Source: an uncultured Oscillospiraceae bacterium (lineage in GTDB: Bacteria > Bacillota > Clostridia > Oscillospirales > Ruminococcaceae). From it: 64,000 nt of DNA. Below, in pieces: positions 37,165-43,538 of the stretch (position 1 is the first letter of the stretch; each line of letters opens with the position of its first letter). The stretch lies in the NCBI GenBank assembly GCA_900552945.1, contig USBI01000001.1, forward strand, positions 21,411 through 85,410. The letters run 5' to 3'. Position numbers and translations under genes: made by a program. The notes beneath the pieces are model-generated. The model saw nothing but the letters and a program-made list of their open reading frames with translations. It had not been told where the DNA came from and searched no databases.

Positions 37165-37193
37165 ATTATATTTTTATTCCGGGCAATAGTCAA
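37165..37193 (-). promoter_or_regulatory. Sigma-A promoter of serC-serA
   Basis: Minus-strand TTGACT (37188-37193), 17-nt spacer, TATAAT (37165-37170). Confidence 0.8.
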
Positions 37194-37383
37194 TGCTTTT
37201 ACCGGCTTCTCACACTTGAATTGTAAAAGCAACTGAATTTGGTTAAAAAAAATGTGCAATATCCTATAAAATGACAAGACACTGTGAATAGATTGTCATT
37301 GTCAATACCTGGTTTGGCTTGTGTTTTAACTGCAAATACCTTAAAATAAAAACAACATCCAATTGTTACAAGAAGGAGTCGTT

Positions 37384-37896
37384 ATGAAAAACAAACGCTT
37401 AAAAATTGCATGTTGTGTTTTTTTCAGTGTTATGGTTTGTTTGCTTACCTCTTGCAGCCCGTCTTTTGATTTTGATTTAGACGCTGCTGCCAAAAAAGGG
37501 GTTGCCGTAGTAGACCCATACCAAGAGGGATGGCTGACCAAACTCACACAGGATGAGATAGCTTCCAAGTTTGGAATAGAGTCATCGCTCTATCAGTCAA
37601 GCAGCGTATACACCGCTTCAAAAAGCACTTCTGCATACACAGTAGCTGGATTTCAGGCCTCTGAAAACAATCAGGCCGAACTTTCTGAAGCCATGGAAAC
37701 AGCAAAAGAACAGATCATCGCTTCATTTAACGGCTTTTTGCCTGACCAGTATGAAATCGCGCAAAACGCAGTCATCAAACAGTACGGAGACTATTTTTTC
37801 CTGATTGTGTCAGACCGCAACGACGAAGTGATAGAAGCAATCGAAACGGTCATATATCCGGAAAGAGATCCGTCTTCTGCTAGTGAAGCTGCTTAA
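37384..37896 (+). CDS. DUF4358-type lipoprotein
   Basis: Membrane-anchored lipoprotein of 170 residues. Lys-rich start, hydrophobic helix and lipobox LLTSC with the modified Cys at about residue 23. The mature part shows the DUF4358 pattern: GWLTKLTQDEIASKFGIE, then a sheet with SSVYTASKSTSAYTVAGFQA and ENNQAELSEAMETAKEQI. Its role is unknown. ATG at 37384 follows GAAGGAG. It stands alone between serC and the M23 gene. Confidence 0.8.
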   Translation: MKNKRLKIACCVFFSVMVCLLTSCSPSFDFDLDAAAKKGVAVVDPYQEGWLTKLTQDEIASKFGIESSLYQSSSVYTASKSTSAYTVAGFQASENNQAELSEAMETAKEQIIASFNGFLPDQYEIAQNAVIKQYGDYFFLIVSDRNDEVIEAIETVIYPERDPSSASEAA

Positions 37897-37975
37897 GCAG
37901 ATTAAAGGCATAAACTGTATTTCCTAAACAGTGGCCAAGTTGGTGTTCCGCGAAAACAATCTGCAAAAACAAGAC

Positions 37976-38021
37976 AAAACAAACCGCTCTGGATTTATTT
38001 GAAGCCAGAGCGGTTTGTTTT
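37976..38021. terminator. Bidirectional terminator
   Basis: 16-bp stem AAACAAACCGCTCTGG / CCAGAGCGGTTTGTTT with a 12-nt loop, about 80 nt past the lipoprotein gene. Confidence 0.85.
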
Positions 38022-38126
38022 AAAGGATTATTTTCAAAACAGAAAATAAATTGATCACGGTTTTTGGGGAAAAGTATAGTAAATTCACACACGAGAAATA
38101 AATTTACACACAGCGGCCAATCCCGT

Positions 38127-38158
38127 AAAAAAACAGCGACAAAATGCCGCTGTTTTTT
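38127..38158 (-). terminator. Terminator of the M23 peptidase gene
   Basis: Stem AAAAAACAGCG...CGCTGTTTTTT with an internal GACA/TGCC bulge, adjoining the gene end. Confidence 0.82.
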
Positions 38159-38163
38159 ACGGA

Positions 38164-38916
38164 CTATGCGTTCTGCATCATGCTCATAGGGTCAATCCAT
38201 TCCCCGTCTTTTTTCATTGCAAAATGGAGATGTGAATCCTCTGCGATTTCAATTTTAGCTGTTTCCCCAACAGAGCCCAAAACAGTCCCAATATCAACCG
38301 TTTGATCTTTTGTAACACTGACATTCACATTTAAGCCCATATACATGGTCTGGTAACCATTTCCATGGTCAATCGTGATACAAACACCCCACATCGGGTC
38401 TTCATCAATCGCAGTAACAACGCCGTCTGACGCCGCTTTGACCGGAGTGGCGATATCAGCTTTGATATCCACACCGTCGTGTGTGCGCCATTCGTTAAGT
38501 GTTTTGGATTTTACAGGTTTTCCGTTGCTGTATTCGTTGATGATCTCCCCTTTCAGCGGCATTACAAAAGTATTGCTGAAGGTTTGAGAAGAGCTTTCAG
38601 GTTGAGCAGCGGTCGACTGACTTTCAGAGGCTGTATCAGTTTCGACTTCTGAAGTTTCCTCTTCCACTTCCGAGGACTCTTTCGGAACATCGCTTTGCGA
38701 ACCACTGACTTCGGTGCCAGAAAACGCCCATTCATTGGAACCGGTATCAACCGACATGTTAATATTATTCTGCTCGGTCAAATTATTGCGGGTAGCATTT
38801 ATGACAAAATATGCAGTTGCGCTTACGACTGCAATGCTCAGGCAAATTGCAATGTAAAACCCTTTCCCCGTCAAAAAGGACGTTAATTTTGACGATTTTA
38901 ATTTTGTGTTTTTCAT
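38164..38916 (-). CDS. M23 (LytM) peptidase, SpoIIQ-like
   Basis: Membrane-anchored peptidoglycan endopeptidase or SpoIIQ-like protein, 250 residues. One N-terminal membrane helix (about 18-40), a Ser/Glu-rich linker (about 60-115) and a C-terminal LytM domain (about 120-245). Zinc ligands appear complete: His/Asp in WRTHDGVDI (HxxxD) and HLH in DSHLHFAM, with a middle DHGNGYQT strand. In sporulating Clostridia this architecture fits SpoIIQ, which joins the engulfing membranes to SpoIIIAH; spoIIIAH is not seen here. A housekeeping M23 peptidase is the alternative. Confidence 0.82.
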   Translation of the reverse strand: MKNTKLKSSKLTSFLTGKGFYIAICLSIAVVSATAYFVINATRNNLTEQNNINMSVDTGSNEWAFSGTEVSGSQSDVPKESSEVEEETSEVETDTASESQSTAAQPESSSQTFSNTFVMPLKGEIINEYSNGKPVKSKTLNEWRTHDGVDIKADIATPVKAASDGVVTAIDEDPMWGVCITIDHGNGYQTMYMGLNVNVSVTKDQTVDIGTVLGSVGETAKIEIAEDSHLHFAMKKDGEWIDPMSMMQNA

Positions 38917-39075
38917 CTGCTTGTCCTCCGAAAAAATTAGTTTCAGCTTTGTGCGACATCATTAGTGTTGGAGAAAACACAAAAAATATGCGCTCAATTT
39001 TGTTTTCCAATAAAAAACGATTTTTATTTGTATGAAACCAAGGCAGAATTTTAAAAGGATGTTTTAACCGGATGC

Positions 39076-39104
39076 TTGACAAAACCATGATTTTAGACTA
39101 TAAT
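39076..39104 (+). promoter_or_regulatory. Sigma-A promoter of tRNA-Pro
   Basis: TTGACA, 17-nt spacer, TATAAT, 17 nt before the tRNA. Confidence 0.85.
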
Positions 39105-39121
39105 TTTTGTTACTGTCAATT

Positions 39122-39198
39122 CGGGGCGTAGCTCAGTTTGGTAGAGTGCTTGGTTTGGGACCAAGATGCCGCAGGTTCAAGTCCTGTCGCCCCGACCA
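39122..39198 (+). tRNA. tRNA-Pro (anticodon TGG)
   Basis: 77 nt with encoded CCA. Acceptor CGGGGCG/CGCCCCG, anticodon stem CTTGG/CCAAG with loop TTTGGGA (anticodon TGG) and T-arm GGTTCAAGTCC. It reads the CCN proline codons by wobble. Confidence 0.97.
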
Positions 39199-39226
39199 TT
39201 TTTTGAAAAATTATTCAAAAAAGTAG

Positions 39227-39255
39227 TTGACATTGCTCCGGCGCTGTGATATAAT
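39227..39255 (+). promoter_or_regulatory. Sigma-A promoter of tRNA-Thr
   Basis: TTGACA, 17-nt spacer, TATAAT, 13 nt before the tRNA. Confidence 0.85.
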
Positions 39256-39268
39256 AATTATCGTTCTC

Positions 39269-39344
39269 GCTGGTGTAGCTCAGTTGGTAGAGCAGCTGAT
39301 TTGTAATCAGCAGGTCGGGGGTTCAAGTCCGTCCACCAGCTCCA
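39269..39344 (+). tRNA. tRNA-Thr (anticodon TGT)
   Basis: 76 nt with encoded CCA. Acceptor GCTGGTG/CACCAGC, anticodon stem GCTGA/TCAGC with loop TTTGTAA (anticodon TGT). Confidence 0.97.
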
Positions 39345-39372
39345 CTATTTGAGCAAATACAAATTAATATTT

Positions 39373-39458
39373 GGAGGAATTCCCGAGTGGCCAAAGGGGG
39401 CAGACTGTAAATCTGTTGCTTTTCAGCTTCGATGGTTCGAATCCATCTTCCTCCACCA
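39373..39458 (+). tRNA. tRNA-Tyr (anticodon GTA)
   Basis: 86 nt, class II with long variable arm (TTGCTTTTCAGCTTC region) and encoded CCA. Acceptor GGAGGAA/TTCCTCC, anticodon loop CTGTAAA (anticodon GTA). Its last 21 bp are repeated 145 bp downstream (listed separately). Confidence 0.97.
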
Positions 39459-39603
39459 AATAACGTCAATGTGCTTTTTGCAGATTGACGTTGTTTTTTT
39501 ACAAATGGATTCGATAAGAGCGGAATAAGAAAACAGTCCGGTGGACTGTTTTCCCCGCGACCGGCTTTTACCGCAGAAAAAGCGAATCCATCTTCCTCCA
39601 CCA
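39438..39603 (+). repeat. Duplicated tRNA-Tyr 3' end (possible att scar)
   Basis: The 21-bp tRNA-Tyr 3' end (CGAATCCATCTTCCTCCACCA, given here as CGAATCCAT...CCTCCACCA) occurs at 39438-39458 and, identically, at 39583-39603. Between them are a terminator, a perfect 10-bp hairpin (AAAACAGTCC/GGACTGTTTT) and an inverted partial copy ATGGATTCG (39506-39514). A second terminator follows the second copy. This is the arrangement left by a tRNA-targeting integrase that has lost its cargo. Confidence 0.65.
39462..39500 (+). terminator. Terminator of the tRNA operon
   Basis: AACGTCAAT / ATTGACGTT stem with a 13-nt loop, then GTTTTTTT. Confidence 0.82.
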
Positions 39604-39607
39604 GATT

Positions 39608-39645
39608 GAGCCTGGACGCAATTCGCGTTCAGACTCTTTTCTTTT
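39608..39645 (+). terminator. Second terminator after the duplicated tRNA end
   Basis: GAGCCTGGACGC / GCGTTCAGACTC stem with one mismatch and one G-T pair, then TTTTCTTTT. It may be the original tRNA-Tyr terminator, displaced by insertion. Confidence 0.65.
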
Positions 39646-39719
39646 ATTTCAAATAGCAGCTCGCGTCGAAAACGGCATCTAAACCGTTCGCCCCTTCCAA
39701 CTAACATGTAACAATAACC

Positions 39720-39977
39720 GGCTTGACCTTTCAATATTCTCCAGAAGGAATACCGACCGGATTATGCAATGCAAACAGAATCATTTATGTAACAACATCA
39801 GGAGGCCCTTTCGGGAATCAACCTCAAGGATATAATTACATAAAAGATTTGGCGAACGTTTTTTACGGAATACCAAATATCCTGTGTTTTAAAGCGGAAA
39901 ATCTCGACATTAAAGGCGTTGATGTTAACAGTATTATTCAAAAAGCTATCAAAGAAATAGAAACCGCTGATATATAG
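39720..39977 (+). pseudogene. 3' fragment of an FMN-dependent azoreductase gene
   Basis: About 85 codons match the C-terminal part of AzoR/AcpD flavodoxin-fold azoreductases: IIYVTTSGGPFG (the loop near FMN), then YIKDLANVFYGIPNILCFKAENLDIKGVDV and the last helix. The N-terminal 120 or so residues are absent; the preceding DNA is the tRNA region and holds no matching frame. No good ribosome site precedes the first ATG-like codon. I read it as a decayed remnant, probably brought or cut by the event that duplicated the tRNA end. Confidence 0.6.
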
Positions 39978-40160
39978 CATTTTCATAAACAGGTGATGGC
40001 CTGTAAAGTATATATTAAAAAAGCAAAGCTCATTTAGCGCACACGCTAACAATGATGTCTTCCCTGTATTTATGCGGGTGTTTGAGATTCAAAAATAGTG
40101 TTTTCCGCAAGCACTAAGAAAAACGGTAATCGCCGTTTATATATAGTGCCGTATGACAAC

Positions 40161-40189
40161 TTGACAAACTTAAAAATTCGTGATAGTCT
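40161..40189 (+). promoter_or_regulatory. Putative promoter of the ZIP gene
   Basis: TTGACA (40161-40166), 17-nt spacer, weak -10 TAGTCT (40184-40189). It lies immediately upstream of the GTTAG-type box, which would cover the transcription start. Confidence 0.45.
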
Positions 40190-40196
40190 TACCCTG

Positions 40197-40212
40197 ATTA
40201 GCTAAATCTAAC
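40197..40212. promoter_or_regulatory. ATTAG-N6-CTAAC box (operator candidate 1)
   Basis: ATTAG-CTAAAT-CTAAC, one mismatch from the perfect inverted repeat GTTAG-N6-CTAAC found twice upstream of the next operon. It sits at the expected start of transcription for the ZIP gene. Confidence 0.6.
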
Positions 40213-40468
40213 CAATAGGTTTTATATTCTCATTATCATTTACTTTTCATTCTCTTTCAGAGAGAAAGACACAAAACTTACAACAAAGGTTAAAAAACGC
40301 CTTTTTACGTGAAGCCATAAAATGATGCAACGGTATCATTTTCCTTCCTTACAAAAAACCAGAGATATTTTACAAAAGCCTGAAAACGCGGTGTCAACTT
40401 ATGGTTACCAAATAAACTTTAAAAAGGCTTTTTACTCAGAAAAATAATCGTAGAATTGGAGAAAACAA

Positions 40469-41254
40469 ATGAATGCTACAGTATGGCAGGGACTGATGAT
40501 CCCTTTTGTTGGAACAACATTGGGGGCTGCTTGCGTTTTTTTGATGAAGAAAAGTCTCAAATCATCAATACAACGCGCTCTTACCGGTTTTGCGGCAGGA
40601 GTAATGGTAGCCGCCTCTATCTGGAGTTTGCTTTTGCCGGCTATGGAACAAGCAGCCGATATGGGAAAATGGTCGTTTGTTCCGGCGGTTATTGGTTTTT
40701 GGCTCGGTATTTTATTCCTTTTTGGGCTGGATCGGCTGATTCCGCATCTGCACCGTGGAAGTTCAGAGGCGGAAGGAATAAAAGCTAAATTAGGAAGAAC
40801 AACCATGCTGACTTTAGCGGTCGCATTACATAATCTGCCCGAAGGAATGGCTGTAGGGGTGGTATTCGCCGGCTGGTTATCCGGAGATAGCGGAATTACA
40901 CTAACTGGAGCGTTGGCGCTTTCTTTGGGAATCGCTATTCAAAATTTCCCTGAAGGGGCTATTATTTCTATGCCGCTGAAAGCGGAAGGGTTATCCAAGC
41001 CAAGATCGTTTTTTTACGGTGTGTTATCCGGTATCGTAGAACCTGTAGGGGCGGCATTGACCATTCTTTTAGCGGGAATTATGGTTCCGGCATTGCCATA
41101 TGCTCTAAGCTTCGCGGCAGGCGCCATGATCTATGTGGTCGTTGAAGAACTGGTCCCTGAAATGTCAGCAGGAAAACATTCTAACATCGGTACAATGTTC
41201 TTTGCCGTAGGTTTTACATTGATGATGGCACTGGACGTGGCACTGGGGGCTTAA
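40469..41254 (+). CDS. ZIP family metal transporter
   Basis: Membrane carrier for divalent metal ions (zinc, iron or manganese), 261 residues, about eight helices. The ZIP signature is clear: HNLPEGMAVGVVFAG in helix IV and IQNFPEGAIISMPL in helix V, whose His, Asn and Glu line the binuclear metal site; EELVPE in the next helix completes it. ATG preceded by TGGAGAAAACAA. The shared GTTAG-type box links its control to the ABC operon downstream. Confidence 0.93.
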   Translation: MNATVWQGLMIPFVGTTLGAACVFLMKKSLKSSIQRALTGFAAGVMVAASIWSLLLPAMEQAADMGKWSFVPAVIGFWLGILFLFGLDRLIPHLHRGSSEAEGIKAKLGRTTMLTLAVALHNLPEGMAVGVVFAGWLSGDSGITLTGALALSLGIAIQNFPEGAIISMPLKAEGLSKPRSFFYGVLSGIVEPVGAALTILLAGIMVPALPYALSFAAGAMIYVVVEELVPEMSAGKHSNIGTMFFAVGFTLMMALDVALGA

Positions 41255-41293
41255 TCACCGCGCAAAACTAGGCAAACAGCGGAAAACACATTC

Positions 41294-41329
41294 GCTAAAC
41301 AAGGTGTTCTTTTAAACACCTTGTTTAGC
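41294..41329. repeat. 15-bp perfect inverted repeat
   Basis: GCTAAACAAGGTGTT / AACACCTTGTTTAGC with a 6-nt loop, 40 nt after the ZIP gene. No T-run follows on either strand, so it is not a standard terminator; it may stabilise the ZIP mRNA end. Confidence 0.75.
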
Positions 41330-41439
41330 CTAGAGCGCAAATTTGTGCAAATACATTCCCATGCAGTTTACGCTTCCCTGTTTCATAAGCAGTTATTAAA
41401 ACGGTTTGCAGAGAAACACATTTTAGAGTTAACAGTTAC

Positions 41440-41477
41440 AATAAACTCATAGAAGCTTCTCTTGAGTTTATTTTTTG
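41440..41477 (+). terminator. Terminator of the ZIP transcript
   Basis: 10-bp stem AATAAACTCA / TGAGTTTATT with a 13-nt loop, then TTTT. Confidence 0.78.
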
Positions 41478-41485
41478 TGCCATGG

Positions 41486-41501
41486 GTTAGCAATAACTAA
41501 C
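41486..41501. promoter_or_regulatory. GTTAG-N6-CTAAC box (operator candidate 2)
   Basis: Perfect 5-6-5 inverted repeat GTTAG-CAATAA-CTAAC, directly after the ZIP terminator. Confidence 0.65.
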
Positions 41502-41601
41502 TTTAGCCTATTCAAAAATCAATCTCCCCTCGGAATTGATATACAAAAATATTTTTATCGCCTAAATCACACCGTAGAAACGGCATTTTTTCGGCCGCGC
41601 G

Positions 41602-41617
41602 GTTAGCCAAAGCTAAC
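41602..41617. promoter_or_regulatory. GTTAG-N6-CTAAC box (operator candidate 3)
   Basis: Perfect inverted repeat GTTAG-CCAAAG-CTAAC, here extended to 6 bp on each side (GTTAGC/GCTAAC), 179 nt before the first ABC gene. Confidence 0.65.
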
Positions 41618-41795
41618 AAATCGATCTATGAAAAAGCAACTGATCCTTCCATATTGTATCAGACAACAATTTTTAACTGATGAATTGCATCAAATTTACA
41701 AATGAACCCTTTGGATATCATTGGGTATCTTTCTTGTTTCCAACAGCCGCCGCTTTTTGGGCAGCGATAAAAAATAGTAAAGGATGTACGAAAAC

Positions 41796-43538
41796 ATGAT
41801 GATCAACAAACAGCTCATCAGCACGGTCCCCGAGAGCAAAAAATACATAGCGGGAAATGTGGTTTTACAGTGGTGTTCCCTTGCGGCGAATATCGCCCTG
41901 ATGCTTAGCATTTCCCGAATGCTTGCAGAGCTTTTCAGGGGTTCGGCCTCGGCGCAGCTTTTCACAGTGACGGGAGGTGTTGTAATTCTGGCTCTGGCAG
42001 TCCGGTTTTTCTGCTCCATCGGGGCTGCCAAAATGGGGTACTTCTCCTCCAAAGCAGTCAAAAAGACTTTGCGTGAGAAGATCTATCAAAAGCTTCTGCG
42101 GCTGGGAAGCGCATACAACGAACAGGTGAAAACTTCGGAAGTGGTGCAGGTGGCGGTGGAAGGCGTCGATCAGCTGGAAACCTATTTCGGCGCGTATCTG
42201 CCGCAGTTTTTCTATGCCATGCTGGCGCCGCTCACGCTGTTTGTTGTTCTATGCTTTGTGAATGTCCCGGCGGCGGTGGTATTGCTTATCTGTGTGCCGC
42301 TGATCCCTGTAGCCATTGCAGCGGTGCAGACTTGGGCCAAAAAACTGCTCTCCAAATACTGGGGGCAGTACACCGAGCTTGGCGACACTTTCCTTGAAAA
42401 TTTACAGGGGCTTACCACTCTCAAAATCTATCAGGCGGATGAGTTTAAACAGCAGGAAATGAACGAGCAGGCGGAAAAATTCCGAAAGATCACCATGAAG
42501 GTGCTGACCATGCAGTTAAACTCCATCACCATTATGGACCTGATCGCTTACGGCGGCGCAGCGCTGGGCGTCATTATGGCGGTGACCCAGCACCAAAGCG
42601 GCGGCGTTTCCCTTGCGGGATGTCTTCTGATCATCCTGCTGGCGGCGGATTTCTTTATCCCCATGCGGCAGCTGGGTTCCTTTTTCCATATTGCCATGAA
42701 CGGCATGGCGGCCAGCGACAAGATTTTCCGCCTGCTGGATTTAGAAGAAACCAGACCGGAAGTTACCGAAAGTTTTTCTGCCCAGCACACGATTAACTGT
42801 TCCGGTCTCTCCTTCTCCTATGAGCCGGACCGGGAGATCCTCCATGACGTTGACCTCACCTTCCCTCAAGGCAGCTTTACGGCGCTGGTGGGAGAAAGCG
42901 GCTGCGGTAAATCCACACTGGCGTCGATCCTGATGGGAAGAAACAAAGAATATACCGGTAAGGTAACAGTGGGCGGCGTGCCCTTTTCCTCCATTCAGGA
43001 AGAAAGTCTTCTGCGGAATATTACCTATATCAGTCACCAGAGCTACCTGTTCAAGGGCACGGTGCGGGAGAATCTGCTTATGGGAAAACCCGCCGCTTCT
43101 GATGAAGAACTGTGGGCCGTGCTTTCCAAAGTAAATCTCGCTGAGTTTTTGAAAGCAGAACAGGGGCTTGATACCCGGCTTTTAGAAAAAGCGTCAAACC
43201 TCTCCGGCGGGCAGTGCCAGCGGCTGGCGCTTGCGAGGGCGCTTTTGCATGACAGCCCCATCTATATTTTTGACGAAGCCACTTCCAACATTGATGTGGA
43301 GAGCGAAAACGATATTATGGGTGAAATCCACGAGCTGGCCAAAAGCAAAACGGTAATCCTCGTTTCCCACCGGCTTGCCAATGTAGTGGGCGCCGACCAT
43401 ATTTATGTGCTGGATCACGGGAACGTTGCAGAAAGCGGGTCTCATGAGGAACTGCTTTCCCTCCACGGTCTGTATGAACGGCTGTGGACCGCCCAGCAGA
43501 CATTAGAGCAATTTGGAAAGGAGTGTGCAGGCGTATGA
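41796..43538 (+). CDS. ABC half-transporter, CydD/IrtA-like (first of pair)
   Basis: First gene of a four-gene overlapping operon, 580 residues. Six membrane helices (about 20-310) are followed by an ATPase domain with Walker A GESGCGKST, signature LSGGQ and Walker B IFDEATSNID, all intact. Fused membrane-ATPase pairs of this kind include CydDC (thiol/heme export) and IrtAB (siderophore import). Metal-linked neighbours and the shared operators favour a metal, heme or siderophore substrate; this is inference. ATG at 41796 has AAAGGA 11 nt upstream. The coding DNA looks clearly richer in G+C than its flanks. Confidence 0.88.
   Translation: MMINKQLISTVPESKKYIAGNVVLQWCSLAANIALMLSISRMLAELFRGSASAQLFTVTGGVVILALAVRFFCSIGAAKMGYFSSKAVKKTLREKIYQKLLRLGSAYNEQVKTSEVVQVAVEGVDQLETYFGAYLPQFFYAMLAPLTLFVVLCFVNVPAAVVLLICVPLIPVAIAAVQTWAKKLLSKYWGQYTELGDTFLENLQGLTTLKIYQADEFKQQEMNEQAEKFRKITMKVLTMQLNSITIMDLIAYGGAALGVIMAVTQHQSGGVSLAGCLLIILLAADFFIPMRQLGSFFHIAMNGMAASDKIFRLLDLEETRPEVTESFSAQHTINCSGLSFSYEPDREILHDVDLTFPQGSFTALVGESGCGKSTLASILMGRNKEYTGKVTVGGVPFSSIQEESLLRNITYISHQSYLFKGTVRENLLMGKPAASDEELWAVLSKVNLAEFLKAEQGLDTRLLEKASNLSGGQCQRLALARALLHDSPIYIFDEATSNIDVESENDIMGEIHELAKSKTVILVSHRLANVVGADHIYVLDHGNVAESGSHEELLSLHGLYERLWTAQQTLEQFGKECAGV

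Larger units (their letters stand above)
39978..40468. other. AT-rich intergenic region before the ZIP gene
   Basis: Nearly 500 bases without a supported gene. Contains the -35/-10 and GTTAG-type box listed below and short AT-rich stretches. The region 40213-40440 is a long untranslated leader if transcription starts at the box. Confidence 0.5.
41255..41795. other. Regulatory region between ZIP gene and ABC operon
   Basis: About 540 bases with no supported gene. It holds a 15-bp perfect inverted repeat, a T-run terminator and two perfect GTTAG-N6-CTAAC boxes (all listed). I see no clear -35/-10 pair for the ABC operon. Confidence 0.6.

Noticed and set aside
39323-39734. Two minus-strand ORFs of 92-103 codons over tRNA-Tyr with a GGRWIR-type stretch
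   Set aside because: These are translations of the antisense strand of tRNA-Tyr and its duplicated end; such spurious tRNA-antisense proteins are common in databases.
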